From Sinohyriopsis cumingii (lineage: Eukaryota > Mollusca > Bivalvia > Unionida > Unionidae), in the NCBI GenBank assembly GCA_028554795.2, contig CM068829.1, positions 129,782,016 to 129,846,015 on the forward strand: a DNA stretch of 64,000 nucleotides. Direction: 5' to 3'. The translations under genes were made by a program, and so were the position numbers. The notes under the pieces are model-generated. The model did not search any database and was not told where the DNA came from. It worked only from the letters and a program-made list of their open reading frames with translations. Within the stretch, counting starts at the first letter, position 1. The number at the start of each line of letters is the position of its first letter. Of the stretch, positions 24,611 to 36,499 are shown in pieces.

Positions 24611-25380
24611 TGCTAACAGTTAAATTAATGAGAACACAAAAGGTAAAATTCAAAAGAATAACAATACAATTCAATATTCAAATGATAATAATTTCCCAAT
24701 CACTCTTCTTCCTCTCAACCAAGTGATAGCCTATTGCATCCTTGATTTATAGTGTGAGATCGCTTTTCCACCTGTCCTTGTTTTCTACTTCTCCGTATCT
24801 CTCCTATCCCACCAATTTCTTCTCTCCTTCCAACTTCCCTCCCAACACCTTCTCCTAGACTGCTCTTTCTCCAATTCCTCCTCCTCGATTCGTTTTCCTC
24901 CTCCTCCTTGACTCTGCTCTCAGACTAGCCTTCGATTCACAATCGACTTCTCCACTAGTCTCTATTCCATCTCTCTCCTAGAGACTCGGGACTAAACCAC
25001 ACCGGAAGTCTGTCCCCTAAAAGCTTCCTTTACCAAGCTTTGTCTTTCCTTAAAATTTCCCACCAGTTTACGAGTGGCTTTCCCGGAGTTATTGTCTTAA
25101 CTTTCCAGCATGATTCACAATTACCGAAGTCAATTAAATTCAGATTTAAATGGTGACCACACCCTCTCTCAATTCTGACTGGATATCGACTCTACCCTGT
25201 TCTATTCAACTCCGCTGACAATGCTCTGACAGTCTGTCAACGTAGTGATATTTACAACGCCAATAAGGGTCCTTTGTTCTTGAACAAAGCTTTCAACATC
25301 CACATGTGATTTTTGAAACCCAACAAAGCTGGCTCTCATAACAATTACGAACAGGACCACTATAGCTGTGGGGTCTAACA
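24611..25380 (-). mobile_element. Candidate LTR with PBS-like motif
   Basis: Read on the minus strand, the segment begins TGTTAGACCCC (25380), contains CACTATAAATC (TATA-like, about 24745-24757), and ends GTTAGCA (24611). Eight bases later comes TGGGGGCTCGGA (24602-24591), whose first ten bases match the 3' end complement of tRNA-Pro, a usual primer-binding site. A minus-strand open frame (24610-24311) follows, but I cannot identify it. No second LTR or pol region is seen, so this is at most a partial element. Confidence 0.4.
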
Positions 25381-25848
25381 TTTATACATGGCTTCTAACA
25401 AATTCCTTTGTTCTTGACTTACGTAATCACAGGCAGGCACCATGACAGGAACCATGGCCATATTTCATGGTAGACAATCATTTGTACAAATTTTATACTT
25501 CTGTCAAATCTGGTCCTATTATACTGAGCATATTTTATATAAAAAGAAGTCATTTTTGTTTTAATAATGTTGGACATATTTGATAGTGGACCAGAATCAT
25601 TTGAACAAAACTGAAAGACTTTCATACCATGTTTGGCTGAAACTGGCCTTGAGGTTTTTTAAGCCGTTGAAAATAGAACTCTACTTTGTTTTTGCTATTA
25701 TTTTGCATATGCATATTTTCCAATTTCTCCAGCATGAAATAAAATAAAGTAGATAAAGACTTCATAATTCACTGGCCAGTTAGTATCAATATCAGCTGTG
25801 AACTGAAACTCCATTTTACATATTCTCTTTTTTCCATTTAGCAAGTCC

Positions 25849-27187
25849 CAGGGATCGTCCTGGGCTTCGCTAATGTCGCAAATTGCGATTTTTTTTCCTT
25901 ATTGGCAATAAAAATATCCCATCTGGCGATTTTTTTGGCGACATACTTTTTGGTTATTTAATTTGTACATACAATCATGGATTTGGACTGGGTAAATTAA
26001 AAGAGAGAACGAAAGGAAGCCACAAACTTGACTAAGCAATGTACTGGAATCAATCTGTTACACAAACGATCCTATGTTCGTATTGACAACCCGATCTTTA
26101 CAGTCCATTGTTACATCACAATCTGCTTATGCTGACATCTGGGCTGAGTACTGTATGCTGTGATACAGTCAATCATGCTACCGAACTATACCTACAACTG
26201 ACCGACTTCTGAAGACGCGAATAGAACAGATACAATTAATTGAATGGCTAATCCTTCTGGGTTTTTTTGTTGTTTTTTTTTACATATACCAATACAGTAG
26301 TTTTGCTGAACCTTCATAGAAAACTGATAACCTTTGAAGTACCGACTACTGTGTATAAATACAAAGCAAATGGAAAAAATCTCAATCACAATTATATCTG
26401 TCGCCAGTACAGCATTTTACTAATTGATCTTTTTCTTTTGCCATCAATCCGTGTTACTGCTGCAGAGACTTAAACTCCGCAACAAGAAACAGCAAAAAAA
26501 AAAAAAACGGTTTTGCATAATTAATAATAATTATTTATTTCTCAAAATACTGGGGTGAAAGAATCCCTAAATTGGGTGTGAATCTATGCTTATATATACG
26601 GTCCAATATTGCCAGGTGTTGACTCCTGTAAGTTTCATTCGTGGGAATGGAGATCCTATTTTGCTTGTCGAGAAAATTTATACAGCATTCAGTGATCATT
26701 CTTGGGATTTAGGAAGCAATTCACTACAAGTTTTGTGAAGCTAGCCATAAGAGGGGCGGGGGGCTGCTGAGAGACTACTGGTGTCACCTGTCAGCACTGT
26801 AGACTGAATGTGGATTCAGTAAGTTGAACCTCATAAAAACTGACATCAGAAATAAACTCTGCATCTCATCTCTCGAGAATTTAATGAGAATCAGCATGTA
26901 CACATGTGAAAATTTAGACTTTGAAACTACATTCAACAAGTGGGCAGCCCTAAAATCGCGACGGGTCTTCATGTAACACTTTGTAACATTTTGTTAATGC
27001 TTGTTGTAATTAGAGTATTAACTAACCCATCTTTTGTAATTTTCATTGCCTGTTACATTAATACACTAAATTAACATTGAAAAAATGTACACTACTTGTT
27101 CTGGCGACACTTTTTGAAAATTGGTGACAAAATATTGAGGTTGGCGATTTTTTTGGCGACAGCTTTTTGAAACCAGGACCATCCCTG
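25849..27187. mobile_element. Non-autonomous hAT-like element with near-perfect 8-bp target duplication
   Basis: Termini CAGGGATCGTCCTGG (25849-25863) and CCAGGACCATCCCTG (27173-27187) are inverted with one mismatch, and CAGGGAT-type ends are usual for hAT elements. Flanks give CAAGTCCC on the left and GAAGTCCC on the right, 7 of 8 identical if the outermost base is counted in the duplication. Subterminal TTTTTTTGGCGAC repeats occur at both ends. No transposase frame is intact. Confidence 0.72.
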
Positions 27188-27434
27188 AAGTCCCCATAAA
27201 AATTCTTACTATTCCAAGGGAGCAAATCAACCTCCCATCATAACAGAGAGCCAGTCGGCTAATGAACATGTACTAGCAACTTTACTCACAGCTAATAATT
27301 GTATCAGAATAACTTTACAATAATAGTGTGATAAAGTTACTGGGTTTTTATTTTTAATTATAATTTGTGCATATTTTTAAGACTGACATAGTTATATATT
27401 TCATAATTAAATCAGCATCTTCAACATATTATTT

Positions 27435-27440
27435 TTTATT
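27435..27440 (-). terminator. Poly(A) signal AATAAA
   Basis: AATAAA on the minus strand, four bases past the stop of the tentative small gene. Such signals are common by chance in AT-rich DNA, so it is weak support. Confidence 0.3.
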
Positions 27441-27443
27441 ATA

Positions 27444-30400
27444 TCAAAGTACACATCTCCCTGGCCTCAATAAGTTGTTCCTAACAGGACCTGAAAACAG
27501 ACAGTGATATAGGCGAAGGCACAGGTTACCAATGGACCTTGGAAAAAACACGAAATGGATGGAAATCCAGTGAAATGGTTGGGGCAGGCAGGTTACATTG
27601 TTGAATATTAGTTCTATAATCATGATCAATATAATTGAGAATAATTATCTTTTTATAATGAAGTTGTTCACTTTTCTTTATAAACTGGCTTTTAATTTAA
27701 AAATAAACGTGCTTTAGAAGATCATTAAAAACTGTTGTTTCAGTACATCTCACATTTGTACCACCAAACGCATTGTCTTTTTTGTCACTGCCTTTTGTAT
27801 TGAGTTGGATATATTCTATTATTCCAGTTCATTCAAAATTAAATAAGATTTCATTTTTCAAAAGGTAAACAGTCATTTCAAGAATTGTTTTTTTTAAATA
27901 CTATTAATGATCATCAGTGAGACAGTTTAACTTTGGAAAATTAAATATGCCAAACTGGATAGATAGATCAGCGCTCTGTAAAAAACTGCCCAAGTACTCA
28001 ATCCTGGGACAAGTATTTCTTATCACTGACCTCATTTCTCTGCTAGACAGGTTATGTTTTTATTAAATAACCACATGCAAGCTTATGCTAAAATGGATAA
28101 GAACCATGAAAATAGTATGCTCCAGTACATAGCTTCTTAGATAAAAATATAATAAGATAAAAGTTCAGTAACTAGAAATTGCAGTTGCACAAAGACCTTG
28201 ATTTCTTTGTGGTATTTTTCACAAAAATCTGTCAAATTAACACTTTGCATGTAACATGTTACCAAGAGTGTATCGATGATATACTCACAGAGCAATACTG
28301 ACATCGTGATTGTGAAGAAAAGCAAGTAATCCTGCAAGACACCCATGCTGCCTAAAACCCTGTCATGAAAGGATTATTTACTCTTGCAGTCTTTGCAATC
28401 ACATGATCAGAGGTCACACCAGTAATCCTAATCGATGTGCCATATTCCAGTCAAGGGAATTGTTTTCTCCATTTTTCATTAAAGTTATCCAGTTACTCTT
28501 TTGTGTTCTGCTTCTTTCACTTTCTTCGCTAATGATTTTTAGTTCACGACATTTTAATCTGGAGATCACTTTCTAGTGCAACAAGCATTGAGGTTAAACA
28601 TCTAGATGACAGCTTGCCGAGCTCGACAGATTAGGAAAGCTACTCCATCATAACATTGCCTATGCTAGTCTGGTTCATTGTTCTGTATGTTCCTTGCATT
28701 GCACTCTGCTATACAAATAGAAGAGCGCAAAGCAGGGAACAAACAAAGTGGGGAACCAGTCAATGCGTATGCTCAAAGTATATACAATGCCATCCATCAT
28801 CCAATGCACTAGGTATTAAATAAATCCTTATCACATTATGCAAATCATATATATGTGTGTGTGTGTGTGACTTAAGGATAATAAACCATGTATATTCATG
28901 AAGCGGATCTGTGTAGTGATATTCAAATCAGGGTACATGTGAGAAAACTGACTTTGGTGAGTTCCTAATATAGTACAATGGTAGAACTAGAAGTAGACAA
29001 TTCAAATAGACAGCTTAATAACAGACTTAAATTAGTTTCTATTAATCTTACTTTCTCATTTTATTACCATGATGTGAGGTACTGTTAGTGGGAATGTGTT
29101 GAGTGTGTGCCTTATTAGTGTTATGGGGGCGCTCATCAGTTATTATGCACTTTTGATAGAGTGATGCATGTAAGGTGAAGTTGTTTGCATTTAAAACATG
29201 CACAATGGAGAGAATATTGGCATACCTCTATGCTACTTTAATGTAATGTTGCTGACATTTCTTTGGATATTGTACTTTTGGAAATTGTACATGATCTAAG
29301 CACACTTCTAACTAAAATGACTGCTCCCTTGTGCTCAAAAAATCAGCCTGAATTAGTCTAAAGTACACTATCCATAGCAGCTATTAAAATATGGAAAACG
29401 AATTTTGCCAGACTAGACAATTCCTGCTTCTGAAAGTGCAATGAATAAATTACCAAATACATAAAATGTAATAAAAGTTATCTGCTCTTTTAATTTACCT
29501 CTAAGTTTAGGAAGTGAAAATGACCAAGTGGAGCTAGCACTTTTTTGAAATGTGCACATCTAGAGTAAGGCCAAGCTGTATAATCTTTAACCCATATTAC
29601 ACCAATCAATCATACACCAAAATAAAGGAATTAAAAGGTTCTTTGAACGTATTGTTCAAAGATATACAAGGTCTTTTTTAAATAGACAGTATAACCAGTG
29701 AGGAAAGCCAGGAAAATTCTCTTTCATTAAAATTCAAACCCTATGCAAATTTAAAACTGCAGAGCGCCACATATGTCAATAAATGTAATATTATTTGTGT
29801 AATTTTCTTTGTTTGTCTTTGTCCTTTAAGTGATTATTGCCTGTCCTAAACATTCACCTTCCCTTATCTTAAGTATCTGGCTAAGTGTAAGGGAGTTTAT
29901 GTCAGTATTCACATTTACAATGAAACCTTTCAGTAATCTTGGTGTTTTCTTTTTCAATGAACTATCATATGTCTTTATGAGTTAAAAAATATGAAAAAAG
30001 TTAAGAGACAGGAAATGTCAACACTTTGACAAAATTTAATCTGCAAATACATGTACAACTCATGAAATTGTCAATTCCCATTGCATCATATTGGGCAATT
30101 TAATCCACTCCACATTTGCTTTGTTATAGTGCTCCATGGTGGAGGGATAAATACTTACAAATCACTACAGCACCATGGCAACTCAACTATGGAGGGGCTG
30201 GTCAACATTACTTATTAACATTTTAACAGCTAATGAATGAAGACCACCCAGGGAAAGACTGAGATGTCTAGTGTGATTTACAACCAGATACAATCTAAAG
30301 AATCCATCACTTTATTTCAACCATATATTTGCACACTTAAAAAAATTCATTTCAAAAGTCTTGTATATTTAGTACATAGAAAAGGCTGATGGACATCTTT

Positions 30401-33400
30401 TGCAGTAAGTTCATGCTTTAACTTTATTTAAAGAAATCTGAACAATCACACACTGACATGAGGAGAGGCACACCTTGATGAGTTCTCTTGAAATACAAAA
30501 CTTTATCCTATTGTTCCAAAGGACATCGACAATTAAATTCCAAATTAACAAAAAGGATAGAACCAAACCAAAATCACAATCAGGAGGCTGAATATACACA
30601 ACAATTCCCTTGACTGGAATATGGCACATCGATTAGGATTACTGGTGACTTCTGATGATTCTGACTGCATGTGCATGGAAAAGCACTATCGAAGGATAGA
30701 AAGTCATTTCCATCCAGGGTATTTTTTTCCTTTCATTACAAAACAAATTTGTTTCAAGAATAATAAGGAATGGATTAAAGTATTTTTATGTACTTAGATC
30801 TGAAAGGAATTTTTTTAAGACAGGCAATTTCTGGTGACTAAAACAATCACAAGTCCTGACTCAAATTCCACAAATGTCCATATGCCCAAAATTGCCATTT
30901 TTGTACTATTAATTGTAACACGATGATGCAATTGGTGTACTTCAATTCTGAATAGATAAAAACATGTAGATTTAAACATTTTAATTCTAACAATTCCAAA
31001 AAAATATGAACATGTCAGGCATTAAAAAAGTAACATTTGGTTAACATTAATAAGCATTTTAGTATTATTGTTTAAACTCATACTGGTGAAAAATTCCTCA
31101 AAACATAAGCAGAATCAAAAAAACTTTCATTGCAGGAACATATTTTTGACTTGGTGTCAATGATGAGGCAGTTAAATGGAGAAAATTTTTCAATCGGGGA
31201 TTCCTGTATTGTTACTGAAGTGAATACAAAAATGTACAATTTATTTAACGATCACCTGTGCAGTTGTGATTTGGATTCCATATGAGAGAGAGAGAGATTA
31301 CAAAAAGCGGTTATCGACCTAAAAGCTCCAGAACAAGTTCATCTCATTTTCCTATATTATGCACAGTATGCAAAAAGAAACAAAAAGTAAAACATTATTT
31401 TTCATATGATGTTTAAGTTTACTTGGTAATATAAAGGTCTATTCAGTACTTACATACAACAATTTGGTATCTGTTTATTCAAGTGAGATTCTGTACAAGT
31501 TACTTATAATTTCTGTTGACAAATTATAACAATAGATCAAATTACATCTTTGTAATTAATTCAAATCAAAAACATTGTCCATTTTAAACAAGTAATCTGA
31601 CTGAAACAAGGAAAGGAAGACAATAAACAATGCACAAAACTGATACTAGCTGTATTGGTTAATGCTAGCTTATCGGTTCACTCACAACCATTTATCTTCG
31701 AAAAGTATACTTCAACTCACATGTATCTAAGGTGATTTTTTAAAAAAAAGTTTGAAATAATAATAAAAATGTGCTTTGATAATACAGTAGTAGTTTTAAA
31801 GATGTGACTTCTTAATAGTAATTTTTTTGTGACTAACTTTAGACTTAAAACACAAAATTCCAGAAGGCTGGGTTAAAAAGTTTTCCCACTATCACAGCCA
31901 ATCAGTAAGGAAAATACTGCACAATAATTTCATGGGCTTATCTGGACTAATCGGAATCACATAAAGTGACATGTTCACGTTATAACATCAAAAATATTCA
32001 ACTGCACACACCATGGGCAAAGTGCACAAACTATGTGATAAATGTTTATAATAATTATTGTAACTGAAAGAAGTGAAGAAGAGCAGATCACTCACAAAAT
32101 AGCAGTTTAAACATCATTTAAACAAATTTAGGGTGTTATAAAGGAAAAGGAGCAAATCAAAAAATGATTTCATATACCAATATATGTACATAGCTGCCAA
32201 CCTTCCAGGCTCACAATTAGTGAAAAGAGGGATAAAAAGTCGTGAATTTGGACATTAATTTGTGAAATATACCATGACAATAACTCCATCCACTCTGACT
32301 GTCAATACTACACTATATCAAGATCACAATATAAAACTAAAACACTACATATATGCAGAAATATTTATTTATCAAGACATGATACTGTGGCAGACTTGAA
32401 CTTCCTCAACTGCTTGATCGTAAATTTGTTTTCTAAACAGTTCAGACTTCTTGCCGGCTGGTTGATCTTGGTGACTAAAATTGCTGACAAATGTTCTGCA
32501 GCTAAGGAGGCCCTAAAGTCTGTCTTATTTTTCCTCACTAGAGAAAATACTCTTTCACTGTTACTGTTGCTGTGAGGAATGCACATGAGCTGCAGCACTT
32601 TTGGTTCTTACACAGGAAAATTTGGAAGTGATTTTCGAGTCCAAGAACATTTGTCGGAACAAATGTTTAGCATGGTCTCCAGCTGATAAAGGTAGATTGT
32701 GTTCGACAAGAAAACTCACAAATAATGCTTCAGCGTTGGTAGCTTGCAGGTCTTCCACCGATGGCTTAAAATATTCCAGAGCTGAAATCTGCGAATTCTT
32801 AATTTCCCCAACTTTTACGTGTTTTTTGCAACCGATGTGCTTCCTTACATCGTCTCTGCAATGGCACACTGAGTGCACAAAGCATGATAAATATCAATGT
32901 TTAATGGCAGAATGCACGGCCAATTTTTGATATATTCCAAATTAAACTTCACTTTTTGAGCAATACATTTCTTTGTCCTTGGTGGTAAAGACATTTTCAA
33001 GATCTTACATGCGATGCTGAACGGTAACTCAAATCTGTTGGCGATGCATGCGCAGAGAACAATTCAGGTTAGGCCCCCGTTTCTTTCAAAAGCATTTGTA
33101 AAACTACTCTTATACATATAGATTAAAATAGGCTAAAATGCTTGCTACCGGGCCAACTGTACTAATCGGCTGTAGATCTACTAATATCGCGACCAGCAGT
33201 ACCAGACCGTTTCGGCAACTGCGAATATCACGACTAGCGTTTAACGGGAAATCGGTTATTTTATTAAAGATTTAAAATAATTGAGAATGGAGAATTTGTG
33301 AATTTTTGGCTTGCGGCATGAATCCATGAATCGCTGAAAAAGTCGTGAAATTCACACCAAATTCGTGAGGGTTGGCAGCTATGCATGTACATGTGATCTT

Positions 33401-36273
33401 CAGATGTAAAAGTGAATTTATGTTTAATGATATAAGTACATCTTACTGCTATATAATTTTGTTTATCAATGAATGCATACAATATTTTATTAAGAACTAT
33501 TAATAAAGAATAGAATATATGTACACTGACCATGGCTATGTTTCTTTAAATTGTTCTGAAACTGGACCTTCGAAACTGGTCTTTTTGTACAAACCTATCA
33601 TTTTTGTAATTAATGTGCCAACACCAATATCTTAGTCATTTTCAAATATAAAAAACACTTTGCAGCTTAAGTTTGGTCCATATTATCAATATTTTAATGT
33701 GATAGTGGGATCACAATTATAAAATTAATAATGAGTTAGAGCACTGAGACACAAAGTTGAAATCTGGCACAAATACCTCTCAAATATATATCATGATCAT
33801 ATAAACAACTGATTATGCTAAGTAACTGAAAGCACGGTCAAACCACCTCTGTTATGATGGCATAATTTTATGATTTATCTCAGGTTTGAGCATCAGGTAC
33901 AGCTTGATAATGATCAATTTGGTATAATCACATGTAGGTACAGTTTTCAAATAAAATCATACTTGGTATTTGTGATGGATGACCTGGCAGCAGTGTTACC
34001 TTAAAATCTGAAGGAAAAAAAATCTGTAATGAACAACTTTAGTGGTGAATAGAAATATGTGAATCTGATTCAGATCCCCCAGATAGGATAGTAAATTTCA
34101 GCCTATCTGTATAATAAAAACAAAGTAAAAAAGTTACAGTCCTACAATTAAACTATGTCTATGAAAATGCAAAGCCCCTGATCTACTAGCAAATTTACAA
34201 TAATTATCTTGACATCTTGATAAAAAATAAATGTATACTTTGCCAGAATTCCTAGATCACAACTTAAACAAATCATGTTTCCTAATCATTTATGTTGCCA
34301 CCAGTTTTTAATATTGATGATGAATTTATAAACGTAATTTGTTTACTCCACAAGGTTACCCTTTTGTGGTGACTTCACTGATGCATGCACACTTCATCAA
34401 AGCAAGCTGGTTAAAATCTTACATTGTAATTTAATTTCAAGGACTGATAATGTTAGATATTTTTAATTATATGTATTACTCTGTTTGCATATCCTGACAT
34501 TTCTGTTTACAAAAACTCCAGATCTACTTCTGCTTAACTAATTCACAACTTATTTATAGGTTTTTATTTCCCTCTTTCCTTTGTAGCCTCAATAACATGA
34601 TTACACTTGTTGCCTCAGGAAGACCAAAATCCAGGCAAATGAAAATATATCTAGCACGTAAATAACAATACAGTCATGTGCTACCGATGACAATGAATAT
34701 AATAGTGAACTTGTCAGTGACACATGTTGACTTACAATGGGATATAGATCAAACAAAGATTGCCATTTTTTTATATGTGAATTTTCTAATATGTGACCTA
34801 TACTCAAATGTTATGAATTTTTATACACATTTGAAGAGCTTAACACATTATGGATTATATAATACAAGGGTATTAGAAATATATGTTTCAATATACAAGT
34901 ATATTTCCAACTGGATTTCTCTTTATTTAATAAAAATTTTCATTGCTTATTTCTCAAAATGTAAATCCAATTCACTAACAGCTAGTCATCCTTTAGAAAT
35001 TTCCCTTCTATGCAAAATTTAATTAGTTTTATTTTCAGTCACACACCCCCCCACAACTCCACGCAACTTATTCTGACATCATTAATTTGGGCCCAAGGAT
35101 GTCAAGAAAAAATTGGATGGTTTAAACTAGGTATTGAAAACCCTCCATCGTAAATTGCTGAATTTGCAAGTGACGTGAACCCTCTCCACTTCTATCAGTC
35201 GTCACCAGTTGATAAGTGAATTTTTTTTAAACTGAAATTTTGCATGCAGCCATAATTTACATAAATGTACAGCTGAAAAAAATTCATAAAAATCATAGAT
35301 GGTCACCTCAGAATCTCAGGGTCATTTGGTATGGAATGAACCCTGGCATATCATCAATTCTGTATTAACAGAGTCATACACTACTGCAACATTCCATGAC
35401 AATGTCAAGGTTTTGATACAGCAGCCTTTTTTCTTCACCATGTTGGAATATTTAAACAAGATCAGTCACGTAACTAGATTTACAACCTTATAAACCATCA
35501 TCAATTCAATGGCCCTATTCAATCAAATAGGAAGTGATTTGACTTTCGGTATGAGATGTAGGAGATTTGTATTTGGAAAGGGGATAAAGCAAAAGTAGAT
35601 CTTTGATACATTTTCTACTTTATTTCCAAAACATGGCAGTGTTGTCACAATCTGTTATTAGTTCTAACACTTCTATTCAACAAAACTACCATTACCAATG
35701 ACCAGATGAAGGAATATAATCAATTCCACGAAAATAGGGAAACCACGAGAAAAGAGGAACGGTTGTACACAGCAGCCGTGCGAATAGCCTCGGCCTTTCT
35801 GAAGTCTTCTAGAGTTGTTTCCCCTATTCTGAAGCCATAGCTATAAAGATTTATTGCTGAAGCTTCAATATATCCAAAGAGTGGCGATTACTCATTGCAA
35901 AAACACATTTTAAAATACCCTGAACATAGCATCATATGGCCAAAATGCGTACAGTCAGGACAAAGGTGTTGTGATGAACCATCAAAAACCAACACGGCAA
36001 CAGAGAGCACGCTGACAACACAACCACGCGAAACCATAAAAAAAGAATGGTTCATTATTCACTATGACAACATACTAGACAAATTTAACATATCCTGATA
36101 TGATACAAAATAGCAAGACATGCACAGATAAACCTAATATATATCCTGAAAAGCAAGCTCTTACCAAAACAAATTTCTTCAAGCTTGGCTCGGTCGAAGG
36201 TTCTAGAGCGTCCTTGAACTTGATGGCCGCATAATAGCTTAATAATTTTTTTCAACTTGCGCCATGAGGACAT
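27444..36273 (-). CDS. Tentative small three-exon gene, product not recognised
   Basis: Exons 36273-36165, 28351-28289 and 27490-27444 join to 73 codons including the stop. The borders are GT-AG (donors GTAAGA and GTGAGT; acceptors GGGTTTTAG and a good CTGTCTGTTTTCAG) and the phases agree. Exon 1 encodes the basic segment MSSWRKLKKIIKLLCGHQVQ then GRSRTFDRAKLEEICF. Exon 2 encodes a hydrophobic stretch (GVLQDYLLFFTITMSVLL) that could span a membrane. Exon 3 ends CVL-stop, with AATAAA four bases beyond the stop. I know no family with this sequence. Exon 1 is the best supported; exons 2 and 3 rest only on splice signals and phase. Alternative: exon 1 belongs to ST13 (see findings). Confidence 0.33.
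28418..30646. mobile_element. 2.2-kb segment bounded by 47-bp perfect inverted repeats
   Basis: 28418-28464 and 30600-30646 are exact reverse complements over 47 bp (the left copy begins ACCAGTAATCCTAATCGATG). The segment contains the GGCGCTC element at 29126-29770 as a nested insertion. Its right part (30.1-30.6 kb) is related to 44.9-45.5 kb. No transposase frame is seen. Perfect identity of the arms suggests a recent element or inverted duplication. Confidence 0.75.
29126..29770. mobile_element. MITE-like repeat with GGCGCTC ends, copy 1
   Basis: About 645 bp starting GGGGGCGCTCATCAGTTATT and ending AGAGCGCCAC, so the ends carry GGCGCTC and its complement. Highly similar along its whole length to 42477-43114 (for example GAAGTTGTTTGCATTTAAAA and AAGTGGAGCTAGCACTTTTT in both). 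Non-coding. Confidence 0.8.
32189..33383 (-). mobile_element. Internally deleted hAT transposon
   Basis: Termini CATAGCTGCCAACC (32189-32202) and its reverse complement (33370-33383). On the minus strand, 32878-32561 encodes the end of a BED-type zinc finger (CHC...KHIGCKKH) and a region with FVSFLVEHNLPLS, typical of the N-terminal half of hAT transposases. 32598-32365 encodes the C-terminal dimerisation motif (SNSERVFSLVRKNKTDFR). The catalytic core between them is missing, with the joint near 32600 and a frame change across it. A further start-like frame lies upstream near 32990. ATGTACAT occurs at 32184-32191 and 33385-33392, a possible 8-bp target duplication offset by four bases on the right. 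Confidence 0.82.
33384..36164. other. Spacer between hAT element and the 36.2-kb exon, nothing recognised
   Basis: AT-rich. The 114-codon plus-strand open frame at 34678-35022 is low-complexity and shows no domain. Other open frames are shorter. No tandem array or inverted repeat was noticed. Confidence 0.5.
36165..36273 (-). CDS. Coding-like first exon divergent from XPNPEP3
   Basis: 109 nt from ATG (A at -3) to donor GTAAGAGC, with the phrase QGRSRTFDRAKLEEICF. Codon content looks protein-like compared with the surrounding AT-rich noise. It sits in a locally GC-richer stretch 142 bp from the XPNPEP3 ATG on the opposite strand. Confidence 0.5.
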
Positions 36274-36414
36274 AATTATGTTGGCAGAAAACGGAAACAC
36301 GTTAAATAACGTAACTTTATTTGACAGAAGAGCCTTTACCTAATTTTCTTTTAACCAAAATTGGCCGCTCAGGAATAAAAAGGATACTTTTTGTCATGCT
36401 ATAAGCGGCGAAAA
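36274..36414. promoter_or_regulatory. Candidate bidirectional promoter
   Basis: 141 bp between two divergent start codons. It contains an inverted CCAAT (ATTGG at about 36360-36364) and GC-richer patches (GGCCGCTC, AAGCGGCG) right before the XPNPEP3 ATG, in otherwise AT-rich DNA. No clear TATA box at a useful distance. The head-to-head layout implies shared control; no transcription start is visible from sequence alone. Confidence 0.5.
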
Positions 36415-36499
36415 ATGGCTGCCCCCATCAAATCGTGGAGTTTACTAGGGGCATCCAAAAGAGTTATGATAAAAACAGGCTTTGAACATTTTAACAATG
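36415..36499 (+). CDS. XPNPEP3: XPNPEP3 exon 1 (start, presequence)
   Basis: 85 nt with start context AAAAATGG and donor GTAAGC, leaving in phase 1. It encodes [20 protein letters not shown] and TGFEHFNN, Lys/Arg/Ser-rich with no acidic residue until Glu24, as expected for a mitochondrial targeting peptide. The N-terminus is not conserved between species, so the call rests on phase and on the in-frame join to exon 2. Confidence 0.8.

Noticed and set aside
34678..35022. 114-codon plus-strand open frame
   Set aside because: Biased Ile/Leu/Tyr/Asn composition typical of AT-rich noise; no start context or domain.
36085..36300. Upstream extension of the 36.2-kb exon to a start at 36300
   Set aside because: The codon there is GTG, not ATG; the first true ATG is at 36273.
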